This document shows positions 23,630 to 33,145 of a stretch of DNA of 64,000 nucleotides, piece by piece. The notes under the pieces were generated by a model. The model was not told the DNA's origin, ran no database searches, and saw nothing but the letters and a program-made list of their open reading frames with translations. The DNA lies in NCBI RefSeq assembly GCF_030122805.1, contig NZ_CP126080.1, positions 2,051,001 through 2,115,000 on the forward strand, written 5' to 3'. Source of the DNA: Mesobacillus sp. AQ2 (lineage in GTDB: Bacteria > Bacillota > Bacilli > Bacillales > Cytobacillaceae). The translations under genes were made by a program, and so were the position numbers. Positions within the stretch are counted from its first letter, which is position 1; each line of letters starts with the position of its first letter.

Positions 23630-24693
23630 ATGATGCTTGATTTATTGAAAACACTGACAGGTCTCTCTGACCTTGCGGTTATGAACATTCCGTATCCTAT
23701 TTTTTGAAAGAGTACCTTGAGGAACGGACTGATCAGGTCAGCATTGACCCAATCGGAAATGTCATCGCCAGGAAGAAAGGGGACAAGCCTGGGCCAAAAG
23801 TTATTTTAACCGCGCATATTGATGAAGTGGGCTTTATGGTTAAAAAGATCGAGGAGAACGGACTGCTGAGATTTGAAAAACTAGGCGGAAATGATGACCG
23901 AACCCTTCTAGCGCAGCCGGTAACGGTAATGGGGTGTCAAGGATTGTTACCTGGACTGATTGGTACAATGTCCGCTCATTATGTGAAATTTGATGACCCT
24001 TCAAAACTTAGAAAACATCAGCAGCTTTATATTGATATTGGTGCTTCTTCACGCCATGAGGTCCTCGAAATGGGAGTGGAGATCGGAACGCCGATCACAT
24101 GGGGAAGCGAATTCGTTGTCTTTGGACCTGAGTATGCACCCAGAGTAAGAGCGAAATCGTTGGACGACAGGGCAGGGGTTGCCGTCCTGCTGCAGGCACT
24201 GGAAGAAATCCAGGCAGAAAACTTTGCAGGAGAGCTGATATTCCTTTTTGCAGTACAGGAAGAAGTAGGGCTGAGAGGAGCGAAGACAGCTTCCGAACAT
24301 ATTAAAGCAGATGCAGCGATTGCTGTCGATACTACGGCTGTCAGTGATACACCAGAGGAGACAATGGACCAGAGTCTTGGTCTTGGACGGGGTACAGGAA
24401 TCAAGGTAATGGACTTCAGCCTGATTGTACATAAAACCATGAAAGAGACGCTCGTGAATCTTGCAAAAGAACAGAACATTCCTTACCAGCTTGAAGTATT
24501 CCCCGGTATCGGGACAGACGGCGGAGCAGTCAACTATGCCAACAAAGGGATTCCAACCGGTGTCCTATCCGTTCCTTCCCGTTACGCCCATTCACCTGTT
24601 GAAGTGGTGGATTTGGGAGATCTTGAGGCAACAAAAGACTTGTTAAAGGCGTTTATTTTGAATCTATCAGAAGAGCAGAGTTTTGAATTTTAA
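23630..24693 (+). pseudogene. M42-family aminopeptidase with a one-base frameshift
   Basis: The start ATG 23630 behind AGGAGGGGG gives MMLDLLKTLTGLS in frame, then the reading fails and ends at TGA 23705-23707. Moving one frame after 23669 restores GPCGYEHSVSYFLKEYLEE and the whole M42 sequence follows: AHIDEVGFMV, SLDDRAGVAVLL, AVQEEVGLRGA, GIGTDGGAVNYA and RYAHSPVEVVD, which include the zinc ligands. Adding one G in TCTCTGACC (23664-23672) would repair it. Any protein starting at TTG 23704 lacks about 25 residues and has no ribosome-binding site. Either a recent mutation or a sequencing error. Confidence 0.85.
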
Positions 24694-24758
24694 TAGAATT
24701 ATAGCTTTCATTTAACTTTAGTTATCGAAAAATTGAAAAAAGGGGAGAGGTTAAGAAA

Positions 24759-25610
24759 ATGAAAATATTTATTTCCGCAGATATGGAAGGCATTTCAGGT
24801 GTTGCTACAAACCAGCAGTTAAAAACTCCGTCCGAATATCAGCGTTTCCGCAAACTGATGACAGCAGATGTGAATGCAGCAATCGAAGGCGCATTTAACG
24901 GAGGAGCTACGGAAATTGTTGTAGCAGATGGACACGGAAATATGTCAAATATCATCATTGAAGAGCTGGATCTACGCGCACGTCTGGTTTCCGGAAGCAA
25001 TCGGGTCATGTGCCAGCTTGAAGGATTGGATGAGACCTTCGATGGCATCATGTTTGTCGGCCACCATGGACGCGAAGGCGGTTCCGATGTAACAGTCATC
25101 AGCCACACTTTGGCCGGAATCTGTGTCGAGGAAATGAAGGTTAACGGGAAAGTGGTAGGAGAAACGGAATTGAATTCCTATGTTGCCGGTTCCTTTGGCG
25201 TTCCTCCGCTATTCATCAGCGGCGACGACGCTTATGTAAAAGAAGTGCAGGAAACCCTTCCTGAAGTTGAAGGTGCGGTAACCAAAAGAGCGGTTGACCG
25301 TTTTGCTGCCGAATTGCTTCATCCAGAAGCTGCACGTGCAGAAATCCGTACAAAGGCAGAAGCGGCTGTGAAAAAAGCAAAGCAGGCGAAGCCTTTCACC
25401 GTGTCTGATGGTCCAGTTAAGTTTGATCTTAAATTTAAAGGCCCGCAGCAGGCAAAAATGACAACGACTTTGCCAACTGTAGAACTGACTGGCCCTAAAA
25501 GCATCCGCTTCACCTGCGATGACATGGTTACGGCATACAAGCATATGTGGGGCTGCGTCATTATTGCCATGACTGCCACAAATGGAGTTCTCGGTTCAGT
25601 AAATGCTTAA
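24759..25610 (+). CDS. dppA: M55-family D-aminopeptidase DppA
   Basis: A 283-residue zinc D-aminopeptidase that cleaves D-amino acids such as D-Ala from short cell-wall-type peptides. The family ligands are visible: Asp8 and Glu10 in SADMEGI, His59 in DGHG, His102-His103 in GHHG and a Glu near 135 in GETELNSY. Length is as expected for DppA. ATG 24759 has GGGGAGAGG upstream. In B. subtilis dppA is also the first gene of the dpp permease operon. Confidence 0.9.
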   Translation: MKIFISADMEGISGVATNQQLKTPSEYQRFRKLMTADVNAAIEGAFNGGATEIVVADGHGNMSNIIIEELDLRARLVSGSNRVMCQLEGLDETFDGIMFVGHHGREGGSDVTVISHTLAGICVEEMKVNGKVVGETELNSYVAGSFGVPPLFISGDDAYVKEVQETLPEVEGAVTKRAVDRFAAELLHPEAARAEIRTKAEAAVKKAKQAKPFTVSDGPVKFDLKFKGPQQAKMTTTLPTVELTGPKSIRFTCDDMVTAYKHMWGCVIIAMTATNGVLGSVNA

Positions 25611-25635
25611 ATCTTAAAATAACGAGGTGAATGGA

Positions 25636-26562
25636 ATGTACATAGTCAAAAGGCTCTTAACGATGCTTTTGACCATCTGGGTCATCATTACGTTAACATT
25701 TGTCATCATGAAATTTATCCCTGGGGATCCATTCGCGTCGGATGCAGATGTTCTGCCGGAGGAAGTTCTGCAAAATATCCGGGCAAAGTACAACCTTGAT
25801 GAGCCGCTTCCTGTGCAATATGCCCTTTATATGAAAAATCTCATGATGTTTGATCTGGGACCATCAATTAAATCCCAGACACGATCCGTAAATGACATCA
25901 TTCTTGATGGCATGCCGGCATCGGCCACTCTTGGGATTCAGGCACTCACTGTCGCAATGTTCTTTGGACTCATCCTGGGAATCATAGCTGCACTGAACCA
26001 CAACAAACCGCTGGACTTTTTTGCGATGATGATTGCCATTATTGGAATTTCAGTGCCAAGCTTCATATTGGCGCCGCTTTTAATCAAATATTTTGCCGTG
26101 GAATGGCGAATGCTGCCAGTAGCGTCATGGGGAAGCTTCCAGCATAGTATTCTGCCGTCTCTTGCCCTGGCTGCTTCGCCGATGGCAGTCATCGCTCGCT
26201 TCATGCGTTCGAGCATGATCGATGTCATGAACCAAAATTACATTAAGACCGCAAATGCAAAAGGATTATCTACCGTACAGTTAGTCATCAAACATGGCAT
26301 CCGCAATGCTATCCTGCCGGTCATCACGTTCATCGGGCCGCTGGCAGTCGTCTTGATTACAGGAACATTCGTTATAGAAAAAATATTTGCGATCCCTGGC
26401 CTGGGAAAATACTTCGTAGACAGCATCTTTAACCGGGATTACCCAGTAATCATGGGAACAACGATCTTCTTCAGTACCATACTTGTTGTGATCCTGTTCT
26501 TGATTGATATTTCATACCGACTGATTGATCCAAGAATTAAATTGACAAGCGGGGGGAAATAG
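25636..26562 (+). CDS. dppB: Dipeptide/oligopeptide ABC transporter permease DppB
   Basis: A 308-residue inner-membrane permease with six hydrophobic segments. The N-terminal TM (residues 5-27) and the FIPGDPF loop are typical of DppB/OppB, and the EAA motif is near residue 200 (NYIKTANAKGLS...KHGIRNAILPVI). ATG 25636 is preferred over the in-frame GTG at 25627 because the ACGAGGTGA site overlaps that GTG. It pairs with DppC. Confidence 0.9.
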   Translation: MYIVKRLLTMLLTIWVIITLTFVIMKFIPGDPFASDADVLPEEVLQNIRAKYNLDEPLPVQYALYMKNLMMFDLGPSIKSQTRSVNDIILDGMPASATLGIQALTVAMFFGLILGIIAALNHNKPLDFFAMMIAIIGISVPSFILAPLLIKYFAVEWRMLPVASWGSFQHSILPSLALAASPMAVIARFMRSSMIDVMNQNYIKTANAKGLSTVQLVIKHGIRNAILPVITFIGPLAVVLITGTFVIEKIFAIPGLGKYFVDSIFNRDYPVIMGTTIFFSTILVVILFLIDISYRLIDPRIKLTSGGK

Positions 26563-26563
26563 C

Positions 26564-27508
26564 ATGCAGCCTAAACAACTTGACAGCAAATTATTCGTAC
26601 CCGTTTCTCCAGAAAAGAAAGTTCTCGACCCCATCCAGCGCCCATCACTGAGCGTATGGAAGGAAACACTTATCAATATCATGAAAAACAAACTGGCCAT
26701 CCTGGGCTTGTCTCTTCTATTAGTGATTGTTTTCTTCGCGCTCTTTGGCCCGAAGATGGTGCCCTACAGCCCATCCGACCAGGATTTAATGAAGGGGAAT
26801 ATTGCACCATCCAGCTCTCACTGGTTTGGAACAGATGACCTTGGCCGCGATATGTGGTCTCGAACCTGGTATGGTGCAAGGGTCTCCCTGACAATCGGGT
26901 TTGTTGCCGCCTTGATCGACCTAATCCTTGGTGTTACCATTGGAGGAATTGCCGGCTACATGGCTGGACGCAGCAAAAAAGGCGACCGAGTCGATAACGC
27001 CATCATGAGAGTAATCGAAATTCTTTATGGAATTCCTTATCTTTTAATCGTCATTTTGCTGATGGTCATCATGGATCCTGGTGTGACATCAATCATTATC
27101 GCCCTGTCCGTTACAGGGTGGGTGAGCATGGCCCGCATTACCAGGGGACAGATTTTGCAGCTGAAATCGCAGGAATATGTCATGGCTGCCGAGAAGCTGG
27201 GAACTTCCCATGCGAAAATCATCCTGCGTCACCTGCTGCCAAACGCACTTGGAATCATCATCGTTAATCTGACTTTCACGATTCCGCAGGCGATCTTCGC
27301 AGAATCGTTCCTGAGCTTCCTTGGGTTAGGTGTCCAGGCTCCATTTGCAAGCTGGGGAACGATGGCGAACGATGCTCTTGGAGTCATTTTAAGCGGCCAA
27401 TGGTGGAGGCTATTCTTCCCTGGATTCATGATTTCCCTGACGATGTTTGCCTTTAATGCCTTTGGGGACGGACTTCAGGATGCATTGGATCCTAGGAATC
27501 GGAAATAG
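26564..27508 (+). CDS. dppC: Dipeptide/oligopeptide ABC transporter permease DppC
   Basis: A 314-residue permease with an N-terminal cytoplasmic tail, the OppC_N-type first helix near residues 42-62, the conserved HWFGTDDLGRDMWSR segment and the EAA motif around EYVMAAEKLGTSHAKIILRH. It begins one base after the dppB stop, with GCGGGGGGAA as ribosome-binding site inside the dppB end. Confidence 0.9.
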   Translation: MQPKQLDSKLFVPVSPEKKVLDPIQRPSLSVWKETLINIMKNKLAILGLSLLLVIVFFALFGPKMVPYSPSDQDLMKGNIAPSSSHWFGTDDLGRDMWSRTWYGARVSLTIGFVAALIDLILGVTIGGIAGYMAGRSKKGDRVDNAIMRVIEILYGIPYLLIVILLMVIMDPGVTSIIIALSVTGWVSMARITRGQILQLKSQEYVMAAEKLGTSHAKIILRHLLPNALGIIIVNLTFTIPQAIFAESFLSFLGLGVQAPFASWGTMANDALGVILSGQWWRLFFPGFMISLTMFAFNAFGDGLQDALDPRNRK

Positions 27509-27520
27509 GAGGGAACAACT

Positions 27521-28540
27521 GTGAGTCACTTACTAGAAGTAAACAACCTCGAAGTGAATTTTAAAACATACGGCGGTGAAGTTAAGGCAGTCAGAAATGT
27601 TTCCTTCCATGTGGACAAAGGTGAAATTGTCGCCATTGTTGGTGAAAGTGGAAGCGGTAAAAGCGTGACTGTACAAACCTTAATGGGGCTGATCCCGACA
27701 CCCCCAGGAATTATCAAAAATGGAGAAGTGCTTTTTGAAGGCATCGATCTCTTAAAACTATCAAAACGGGCAATGCAAAAAGTGAAAGGTTCAAAGATTA
27801 GCATGATCTTTCAGGACCCGATGACATCTCTCAATCCAACCATGAAAATTGGAAAACAAATTGAAGAGGGATTGCTTGTCCATCAAAATATGAAAAAAAC
27901 GGAGGCGAAAAAGCGGGCAATCGAAATGATCCGCCTCGTGGGAATTCCAAACCCTGAAGAACGCTATAACCAGTATCCACATGAATTCAGCGGCGGCATG
28001 AGGCAGCGGGCAATGATTGCGATTGCCCTGGCATGCAATCCGGAGCTGTTAATTGCTGATGAGCCAACGACAGCATTGGATGTGACAATCCAGGCACAGG
28101 TTCTTGATCTGATGAGGGACCTGAAGGAAAAAACTGACACGGCGATTATCCTCATTACACATGATTTGGGCGTTGTGGCAGAAACAGCTGAACGAGTGAT
28201 AGTCATGTATGCAGGAATGATGGTCGAGAGCGGTACGGTCCATGAACTTTTTGAAAACCCGCGCCATCCTTACACATGGGGATTGATGGAATCAATTCCC
28301 GATCATACAAGCTCTGCAAAAGAGCGGCTCATCCCGATTGAAGGAACGCCTCCGGATTTGTTCTCGCCGCCGCCGGGATGTCCTTTTGCTCCTAGATGCA
28401 AATATGCAATGGAAGTTTGCCTTCAGGACATGCCTCCAGCATTCGAGACAGAGTCAGGGCATTATGCAAGATGCTGGCTGAACGATCCGAGGTCACCGAA
28501 AGTCGAAGATCTTGTCGCTGCAGGGAGGGAAACAACATGA
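27521..28540 (+). CDS. dppD: Peptide ABC transporter ATP-binding protein DppD
   Basis: A 339-residue ATPase. Walker A GESGSGKS lies near residue 43, Q-loop [10 protein letters not shown], signature EFSGGMRQR, Walker B LLIADEPT and H-loop ITHDLG. The C-terminal oligopeptide/dipeptide extension contains the [15 protein letters not shown] cysteine cluster, which in relatives can hold an Fe-S cluster. GTG 27521 follows GGAGGGAA. Confidence 0.9.
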   Translation: MSHLLEVNNLEVNFKTYGGEVKAVRNVSFHVDKGEIVAIVGESGSGKSVTVQTLMGLIPTPPGIIKNGEVLFEGIDLLKLSKRAMQKVKGSKISMIFQDPMTSLNPTMKIGKQIEEGLLVHQNMKKTEAKKRAIEMIRLVGIPNPEERYNQYPHEFSGGMRQRAMIAIALACNPELLIADEPTTALDVTIQAQVLDLMRDLKEKTDTAIILITHDLGVVAETAERVIVMYAGMMVESGTVHELFENPRHPYTWGLMESIPDHTSSAKERLIPIEGTPPDLFSPPPGCPFAPRCKYAMEVCLQDMPPAFETESGHYARCWLNDPRSPKVEDLVAAGRETT

Positions 28541-29526
28541 CCGAAGCAACCATTAAAGAGCCAAAAGCTACAGCTGCTGATACGCTTCTTAAAATCGAAA
28601 ATCTAAAAAAGTATTTCACAATCCAAAAGGACAAGACAGTTAAATCTGTTGATGATATCTCAATTGAAATCAAAAGGGGAGAAACATTCGGACTTGTGGG
28701 TGAATCCGGAAGCGGCAAATCGACTCTGGGTAAAACCATTGTTGGTCTTCAAGACCCTACAGAAGGAACCATGATCTATAACGGTGTCGATCTATCCACT
28801 ATGGATCGGAAGGAGAAGGCAATCGCGAATCGCGAAATGCAAATCATTTTCCAGGATCCGCATGCATCCCTTAACCCAAGGATGAGGGTAGGCGATATCA
28901 TTGCGGAAGGAATCGATGCACATCGTCTTGCCCGGGGGCAGGAAAGGCAAAATCGTGTATATGATTTGCTGGAACGAGTCGGCCTTCGCCCAGAGCATGC
29001 AAGAAGATACCCGCATGAATTCAGCGGAGGGCAGCGTCAGCGGATTGGGATTGCGAGGGCACTTGCGGTCAATCCAAAGTTCATAGTTGCGGATGAACCA
29101 ATTTCAGCACTCGATGTTTCCATCCAGGCCCAGGTCATCAACCTTATGGAGGATCTGAAGGAGCAGGAGGGACTCACTTATTTGTTCATTGCCCATGACC
29201 TGGGGATGGTCAAGCATATCAGTGACCGGATCGGTGTCATGTATTTAGGGAAAATGATGGAGCTTGCCAGCAGCAATGACTTGTTCGCTGAACCGCTTCA
29301 CCCCTATACACAGGCACTAATGTCTGCAATTCCAGTTGCAAAACCAGGTGCCGCGAAAAGGGAGCGGATCGTGCTTCAGGGGGATCCCCCGAGCCCGGTC
29401 AACCCTCCAAGCGGCTGCCGCTTCCGTACAAGATGCCCGCATGCGATGTCTATTTGCGCCGAGATAATTCCTGATTTCCGGGAAGTCAAAAAGGACCATT
29501 TCGTTGCATGCCATCTATATAACTAA
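28537..29526 (+). CDS. dppF: Peptide ABC transporter ATP-binding protein DppF
   Basis: A 329-residue second ATPase. Walker A GESGSGKS near residue 60, signature EFSGGQRQR, Walker B FIVADEPISALD, H-loop IAHDLG, and the C-terminal CRFRTRCPHAMSIC extension. ATG 28537 overlaps the dppD stop as ATGA. As I recall, the B. subtilis operon has one ATPase gene; here the heterodimeric DppD/DppF layout is present. Confidence 0.9.
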   Translation: MTEATIKEPKATAADTLLKIENLKKYFTIQKDKTVKSVDDISIEIKRGETFGLVGESGSGKSTLGKTIVGLQDPTEGTMIYNGVDLSTMDRKEKAIANREMQIIFQDPHASLNPRMRVGDIIAEGIDAHRLARGQERQNRVYDLLERVGLRPEHARRYPHEFSGGQRQRIGIARALAVNPKFIVADEPISALDVSIQAQVINLMEDLKEQEGLTYLFIAHDLGMVKHISDRIGVMYLGKMMELASSNDLFAEPLHPYTQALMSAIPVAKPGAAKRERIVLQGDPPSPVNPPSGCRFRTRCPHAMSICAEIIPDFREVKKDHFVACHLYN

Positions 29527-29555
29527 CATCTAGACAATTTCGAGGAGGAAAAACA

Positions 29556-31193
29556 ATGAAAAAGCTGCTATCCATGATAGCTGCCCTTATGTTTGTCAGT
29601 TCGGTTTTAGCCGGCTGTTACGGCGGGGGCAACAAGAACACTTCATCAGATTCGGGTTCTAAAGGAAGCACAAAAGACATCAAGCAGGAACTTGTATTGA
29701 ATGCAATGAGTGAACCGCCAGCGCTTGATCCGGCAATGGCAACAGATACAACATCCGGATGGGTGTTGGATCATACGTTTGAAGGCTTGTTCACAAAGGA
29801 CAAGGATGGCAAGCCAGTACTTGGTACAGCAAAAGATGTGAAAGTATCTGAAGACGGAAAGACATACACGTTTACCATCCGTGATGATGCAAAATGGTCT
29901 GATGGTTCACCGGTAACCGCTGAAGATTTTGAGTACAGCTGGAAGCGTACACTTGATCCCGCGACTGGAAGCCAATTCGCTTTCTACCTTTATTACGTAA
30001 AGGGTGCTGAAGACTTCAACAAAGGAAAAGGTTCTGCTGAAGATGTTGGAGTAAAGGCAACTGATGAAAAGACTTTAGTGGTCGAACTGAATGATCCGCT
30101 TGGCTATTTCAAAGAACTTTTAACAATGTGGACTTTCTACCCTGTTAAAAAAGACCTGGTTGAAAACAACAAAGACTGGGCTGCAGGAGCTGAAGGGTAT
30201 GTCAGCAACGGGCCTTTCAAAATGACTGCATGGAAGCATGACAGCTCAGTAGTGGTCGAAAAGAACGAACATTACTATGACAACAAAAATATCAATCTTA
30301 CAAAAGTTACCTGGAAAATGGTTAATGATGCAACTACTTATTATCAGATGTATAAAACAGGGGAACTGGATCTTGTAACCACTCTTCCATCCGATGTAGT
30401 AGAACAGGAAAAGGAAAACAACGACTTCAAGAACGTCCCTTACTTTGGAACATATATGTACATGTTTAATATCACAAAAGAGCCATTCACGAATGAAAAA
30501 GTACGGCGTGCATTCGCAATGGCTATCGACAGGGACGCCCTGACGAAGAATATCACAAAAGCTGGTGAAACACCTGCATACGCATTCGTGCCACCTGGTG
30601 TTGAAACGCCTGATGGAGATTTCCGTGATCAAGGCGGCAAGTACTTTAAAGAAGATATCGAAGAAGCGAAAAAGCTTTTAGAAGAAGGAATGGCAGAAGA
30701 AGGCTGGTCCACTCTTCCGGAAGTAACGCTTTTGTATAACACTGCTGAAAACCACAAGAAAATTGCAGAAGCTGTCCAGGAAATGTACAAGAAGAATCTT
30801 GGAGTGGATATCAAATTGGCTAACCAGGAATGGAAGACTTACCTTGATACTACGGACCAGGGTAACTTCCAGATGGCGCGCATGGGCTGGATCGGCGTTC
30901 TGCTTGACCCGGCAGTCATCCTTGATTACTTCCTTGGAGACAGCCCGAATAACCGTACAGAATGGAGAAATGAAAAATACGATAGCCTTATGGACCAGGC
31001 AAAAGCTGAACAGGATCCAGCGAAGCACTTTGACTTACTACGCCAGGCAGAAGATGTGCTGATGGATGAACTTCCATTTGTTCCTGTGTATCATTATACG
31101 AACACATACCTGACATCCCCTAATTTTGAGGGCCTTGTCTACCCATATAACCGTTATCCTAACGTTAAGTGGGCAAAGAAGGTATCTGAGTAA
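29556..31193 (+). CDS. dppE: Peptide-binding lipoprotein DppE/OppA type (SBP family 5)
   Basis: A 545-residue exported substrate-binding lipoprotein. The signal peptide ends in the lipobox LAGC (residues 18-21), so Cys21 would be lipidated. The mature protein has the SBP_bac_5 pattern, with NAMSEPPALDPAMATDT, YTFTIRDDAKWSDG and AMAIDRDALT. It captures peptides for DppBCDF. Peptide length preference cannot be deduced. It is the last gene of the operon, before a strong hairpin. Confidence 0.9.
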   Translation: MKKLLSMIAALMFVSSVLAGCYGGGNKNTSSDSGSKGSTKDIKQELVLNAMSEPPALDPAMATDTTSGWVLDHTFEGLFTKDKDGKPVLGTAKDVKVSEDGKTYTFTIRDDAKWSDGSPVTAEDFEYSWKRTLDPATGSQFAFYLYYVKGAEDFNKGKGSAEDVGVKATDEKTLVVELNDPLGYFKELLTMWTFYPVKKDLVENNKDWAAGAEGYVSNGPFKMTAWKHDSSVVVEKNEHYYDNKNINLTKVTWKMVNDATTYYQMYKTGELDLVTTLPSDVVEQEKENNDFKNVPYFGTYMYMFNITKEPFTNEKVRRAFAMAIDRDALTKNITKAGETPAYAFVPPGVETPDGDFRDQGGKYFKEDIEEAKKLLEEGMAEEGWSTLPEVTLLYNTAENHKKIAEAVQEMYKKNLGVDIKLANQEWKTYLDTTDQGNFQMARMGWIGVLLDPAVILDYFLGDSPNNRTEWRNEKYDSLMDQAKAEQDPAKHFDLLRQAEDVLMDELPFVPVYHYTNTYLTSPNFEGLVYPYNRYPNVKWAKKVSE

Positions 31194-31230
31194 AACACTG
31201 ACTATGTATATTCCGTAACTATTTTGTGAT

Positions 31231-31268
31231 ATGGCAGGAAAAAACAGCCCCCTGTTTTTTCCTGCCAT
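31231..31268 (+). terminator. Terminator of the dpp operon
   Basis: ATGGCAGGAAAAAACAG (31231-31247) and CTGTTTTTTCCTGCCAT (31252-31268) pair over 17 bases around CCCC. The six T lie inside the stem, which is unusual, but the stem is very stable. Confidence 0.7.
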
Positions 31269-31296
31269 ACAATTTTATCGAATAAGGAGGATGACA

Positions 31297-31668
31297 ATGG
31301 GAAAGAAAATAACCGCCTTTCTATTCATCATGCTGGCATGGCTGTTAGCAAAACCAGTTCTTTCACTCTCGTGGCGGGAAGTCATCGATCGGTCATTCAT
31401 GGTTGGTATTATATCCTTGTTAGTGGCAGCGGCCTTCCTGATTTTGAAAACTGGATTTCTGTCTTTGTTCATGAATGGTTTCAATAAACTCGGATCATTT
31501 ATATCCCCAAAATCAAGAGCAATGGAACGTGAAGACGAAAGGGCAGCAGACAATGAAAAGTTAAAAGAGTTCAAAGGCAATCTTTACGGGAGAATTCTTA
31601 TTGGTGCATTCTTTTTCGGGTTAAGTTCAGTCACTGTCTCTCTTTTAACATTAATTGTATATTATTAA
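31297..31668 (+). CDS. DUF3899-like membrane protein
   Basis: A 123-residue protein with three hydrophobic segments (about residues 6-23, 35-55 and 100-121) and a charged loop (SRAMEREDERAADNEK). Layout and the GFLSLFMNGFNKL segment fit DUF3899 as I recall it; function unknown. ATG 31297 is chosen because AAGGAGG lies six bases upstream; the ATG at 31291 touches the site. Confidence 0.6.
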   Translation: MGKKITAFLFIMLAWLLAKPVLSLSWREVIDRSFMVGIISLLVAAAFLILKTGFLSLFMNGFNKLGSFISPKSRAMEREDERAADNEKLKEFKGNLYGRILIGAFFFGLSSVTVSLLTLIVYY

Positions 31669-31672
31669 CCCT

Positions 31673-31701
31673 GACCAGCTTTAGTAAAAAGCGGTCTTTT
31701 T
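31673..31701. terminator. Rho-independent terminator
   Basis: GACC-A-GCTTT and AAAGC-GGTC form a bulged stem (31673-31696), followed by TTTTTCG. It lies between convergent genes. Confidence 0.65.
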
Positions 31702-31705
31702 CGTT

Positions 31706-32461
31706 TTAAACAAAGTTAACTTCCCTTTGTAAAAGGGCGCTTTTATTGTAGGCAGCAGACAGTCCGGATGTTATGATTTGCTCTTTGGCAACAGACTTAT
31801 AGGGAAGCTTAACCTTAAGTGGTCTTTTAAATGGCGAAATTGAAAGGGTGACAGTTTCCTTGTCTAACCAATTGGCGTGGATTGGTTTTTCCCCAGCAAA
31901 TGAGAATCGCTGCGGAAACCCATCCCGGTAAAAATAATGCTCAAGTTCTTTTGGCGTTCCAGGTTCATTGAGGCAAATGTACAATGAGAGATTATCGCAG
32001 AATTTTAATAGATTTAAATGGAAAGTGAGGACCGGGTCATGTGTAATCCTTAAGTCTTTCAGCAAGAACTCCTGTCTTTGTTTTTCCTCGTTCCAAAAAT
32101 TCTTTCCTATCGTGCTTGTCGCATCTTCAAGGAAGGAGGCATAGTGGAGGCTGCATAGTAAGCCGGCGTATGGATCCATTTGCACGACTTCATCGATCCC
32201 TCTTTTGTAAAAGTCAAGCTTTGGGCTGCCCGGGTAATCCATGAATGAATAGGGCTGCTCTGTTTGTTCGTTCCATAATGGGTCTTTGTCAGGTTCAATC
32301 CAACATCGATCATGCTCTCGAACAGCGAGAACCACAGAGTCCTTTCTGTCTAACCCCTCAAAATAATCATCTCTCCAATTTATAGCCGTTTCCATAGAAA
32401 TCCTGGCATGGTCATGCTGGGCAACCATGATAAAATCCTTTTCCCGTTCGTGAATGATCAT
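31706..32461 (-). CDS. DUF3891-family protein
   Basis: A 251-residue soluble protein. The histidines in VAQHDHARIS, the REHDRCW motif and LLCSLHYASF fit DUF3891, an all-helical family that may bind metal by these histidines (an HD-like arrangement). Function unknown. ATG 32461 follows AAGGGGAGAATG. Length is normal for the family. Confidence 0.75.
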   Translation of the reverse strand: MIIHEREKDFIMVAQHDHARISMETAINWRDDYFEGLDRKDSVVLAVREHDRCWIEPDKDPLWNEQTEQPYSFMDYPGSPKLDFYKRGIDEVVQMDPYAGLLCSLHYASFLEDATSTIGKNFWNEEKQRQEFLLKDLRITHDPVLTFHLNLLKFCDNLSLYICLNEPGTPKELEHYFYRDGFPQRFSFAGEKPIHANWLDKETVTLSISPFKRPLKVKLPYKSVAKEQIITSGLSAAYNKSALLQREVNFV

Positions 32462-32718
32462 ATCATTCTCCCCTTAATTTATTTGGAAAACTACTAAAAT
32501 TTAAGTGTTTATGGTATATCAAAAATAATGATATACTTTTCATTGATAAGATGCTCGTGTTAGTGTTATTGAAGTATATTCCCTGTCTATTTTGATCCTA
32601 TAATAAGGCATATGTTACTGTGCTTGTTTATACTACTAATAAAGAAGCCTATTTTAATAATCAATCACTGTATACTCCTTTTGGCAACTAGACTTTTTTA
32701 GAAAAGGAAGTTTCTCAT

Positions 32719-32985
32719 ATGAATGTAATTCAAAAGCTTTTTTCAAAACAAAAGAAAGTGAAGATTGAATTTTGCCAGCGAAATTTAGAGCAGTTTTTAA
32801 AAGAAGAAAATTACGCTGAATATAATGAGTTTTTGAGTCGAAAAAATGTGAATTATAAGGAGTTCGAATGCCAAAGCAGATGTAAGGAATGCCGGTTGTC
32901 TCCGTATGCGATGGTGGATGGGGAGTTTGTGACTGCAAATAATTCCGGTGAATTGCTTAAGAAAATGGCTCAATATTTAGATTGA
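32719..32985 (+). CDS. DUF1450-family (YuzB-like) small protein
   Basis: An 88-residue protein. The layout VKIEFCQRNLEQF at the N-terminus, CQSRCKECRLSPYAMVDGEFVTAN in the middle and a C-terminal helix is that of DUF1450/YuzB proteins, which resemble thioredoxin-like ferredoxins and have a Cys cluster (here C51, C55 and C58). The metal or Fe-S state is unknown. ATG 32719, with AAGGAAG upstream. Confidence 0.75.
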   Translation: MNVIQKLFSKQKKVKIEFCQRNLEQFLKEENYAEYNEFLSRKNVNYKEFECQSRCKECRLSPYAMVDGEFVTANNSGELLKKMAQYLD

Positions 32986-33049
32986 AAACTGCTTAGGGAC
33001 ATTGATAAACCGTTCCAAGATTAAATGAATATAGCGAAAATGGCACAAC

Positions 33050-33080
33050 AAATGGCGTGGAAATTGTCCACGCCATTTTT
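33050..33080 (+). terminator. Terminator after the DUF1450 gene
   Basis: AAATGGCGTGGA (33050-33061) pairs exactly with TCCACGCCATTT (33067-33078) and ends in T. The outer stem is the same as in the terminator at 35434-35475. Confidence 0.85.
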
Positions 33081-33145
33081 CCTTTTATGCCCGCCAGTAA
33101 TGTTGAAGAAGGAAAATAATTACACAATGTAGAACATGTAATGTA

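Noticed and set aside
23630..23707. Selenocysteine read-through of the TGA in the M42 gene
   Set aside because: The correct peptidase sequence is in another frame before and after the TGA, so a one-base loss at about 23669 explains it; no SECIS-like hairpin directly follows.
24027..24479. Minus-strand frame over the M42 gene
   Set aside because: Shadow of a conserved plus-strand coding sequence; composition is Ser/Ala/Thr-rich as in antisense frames.
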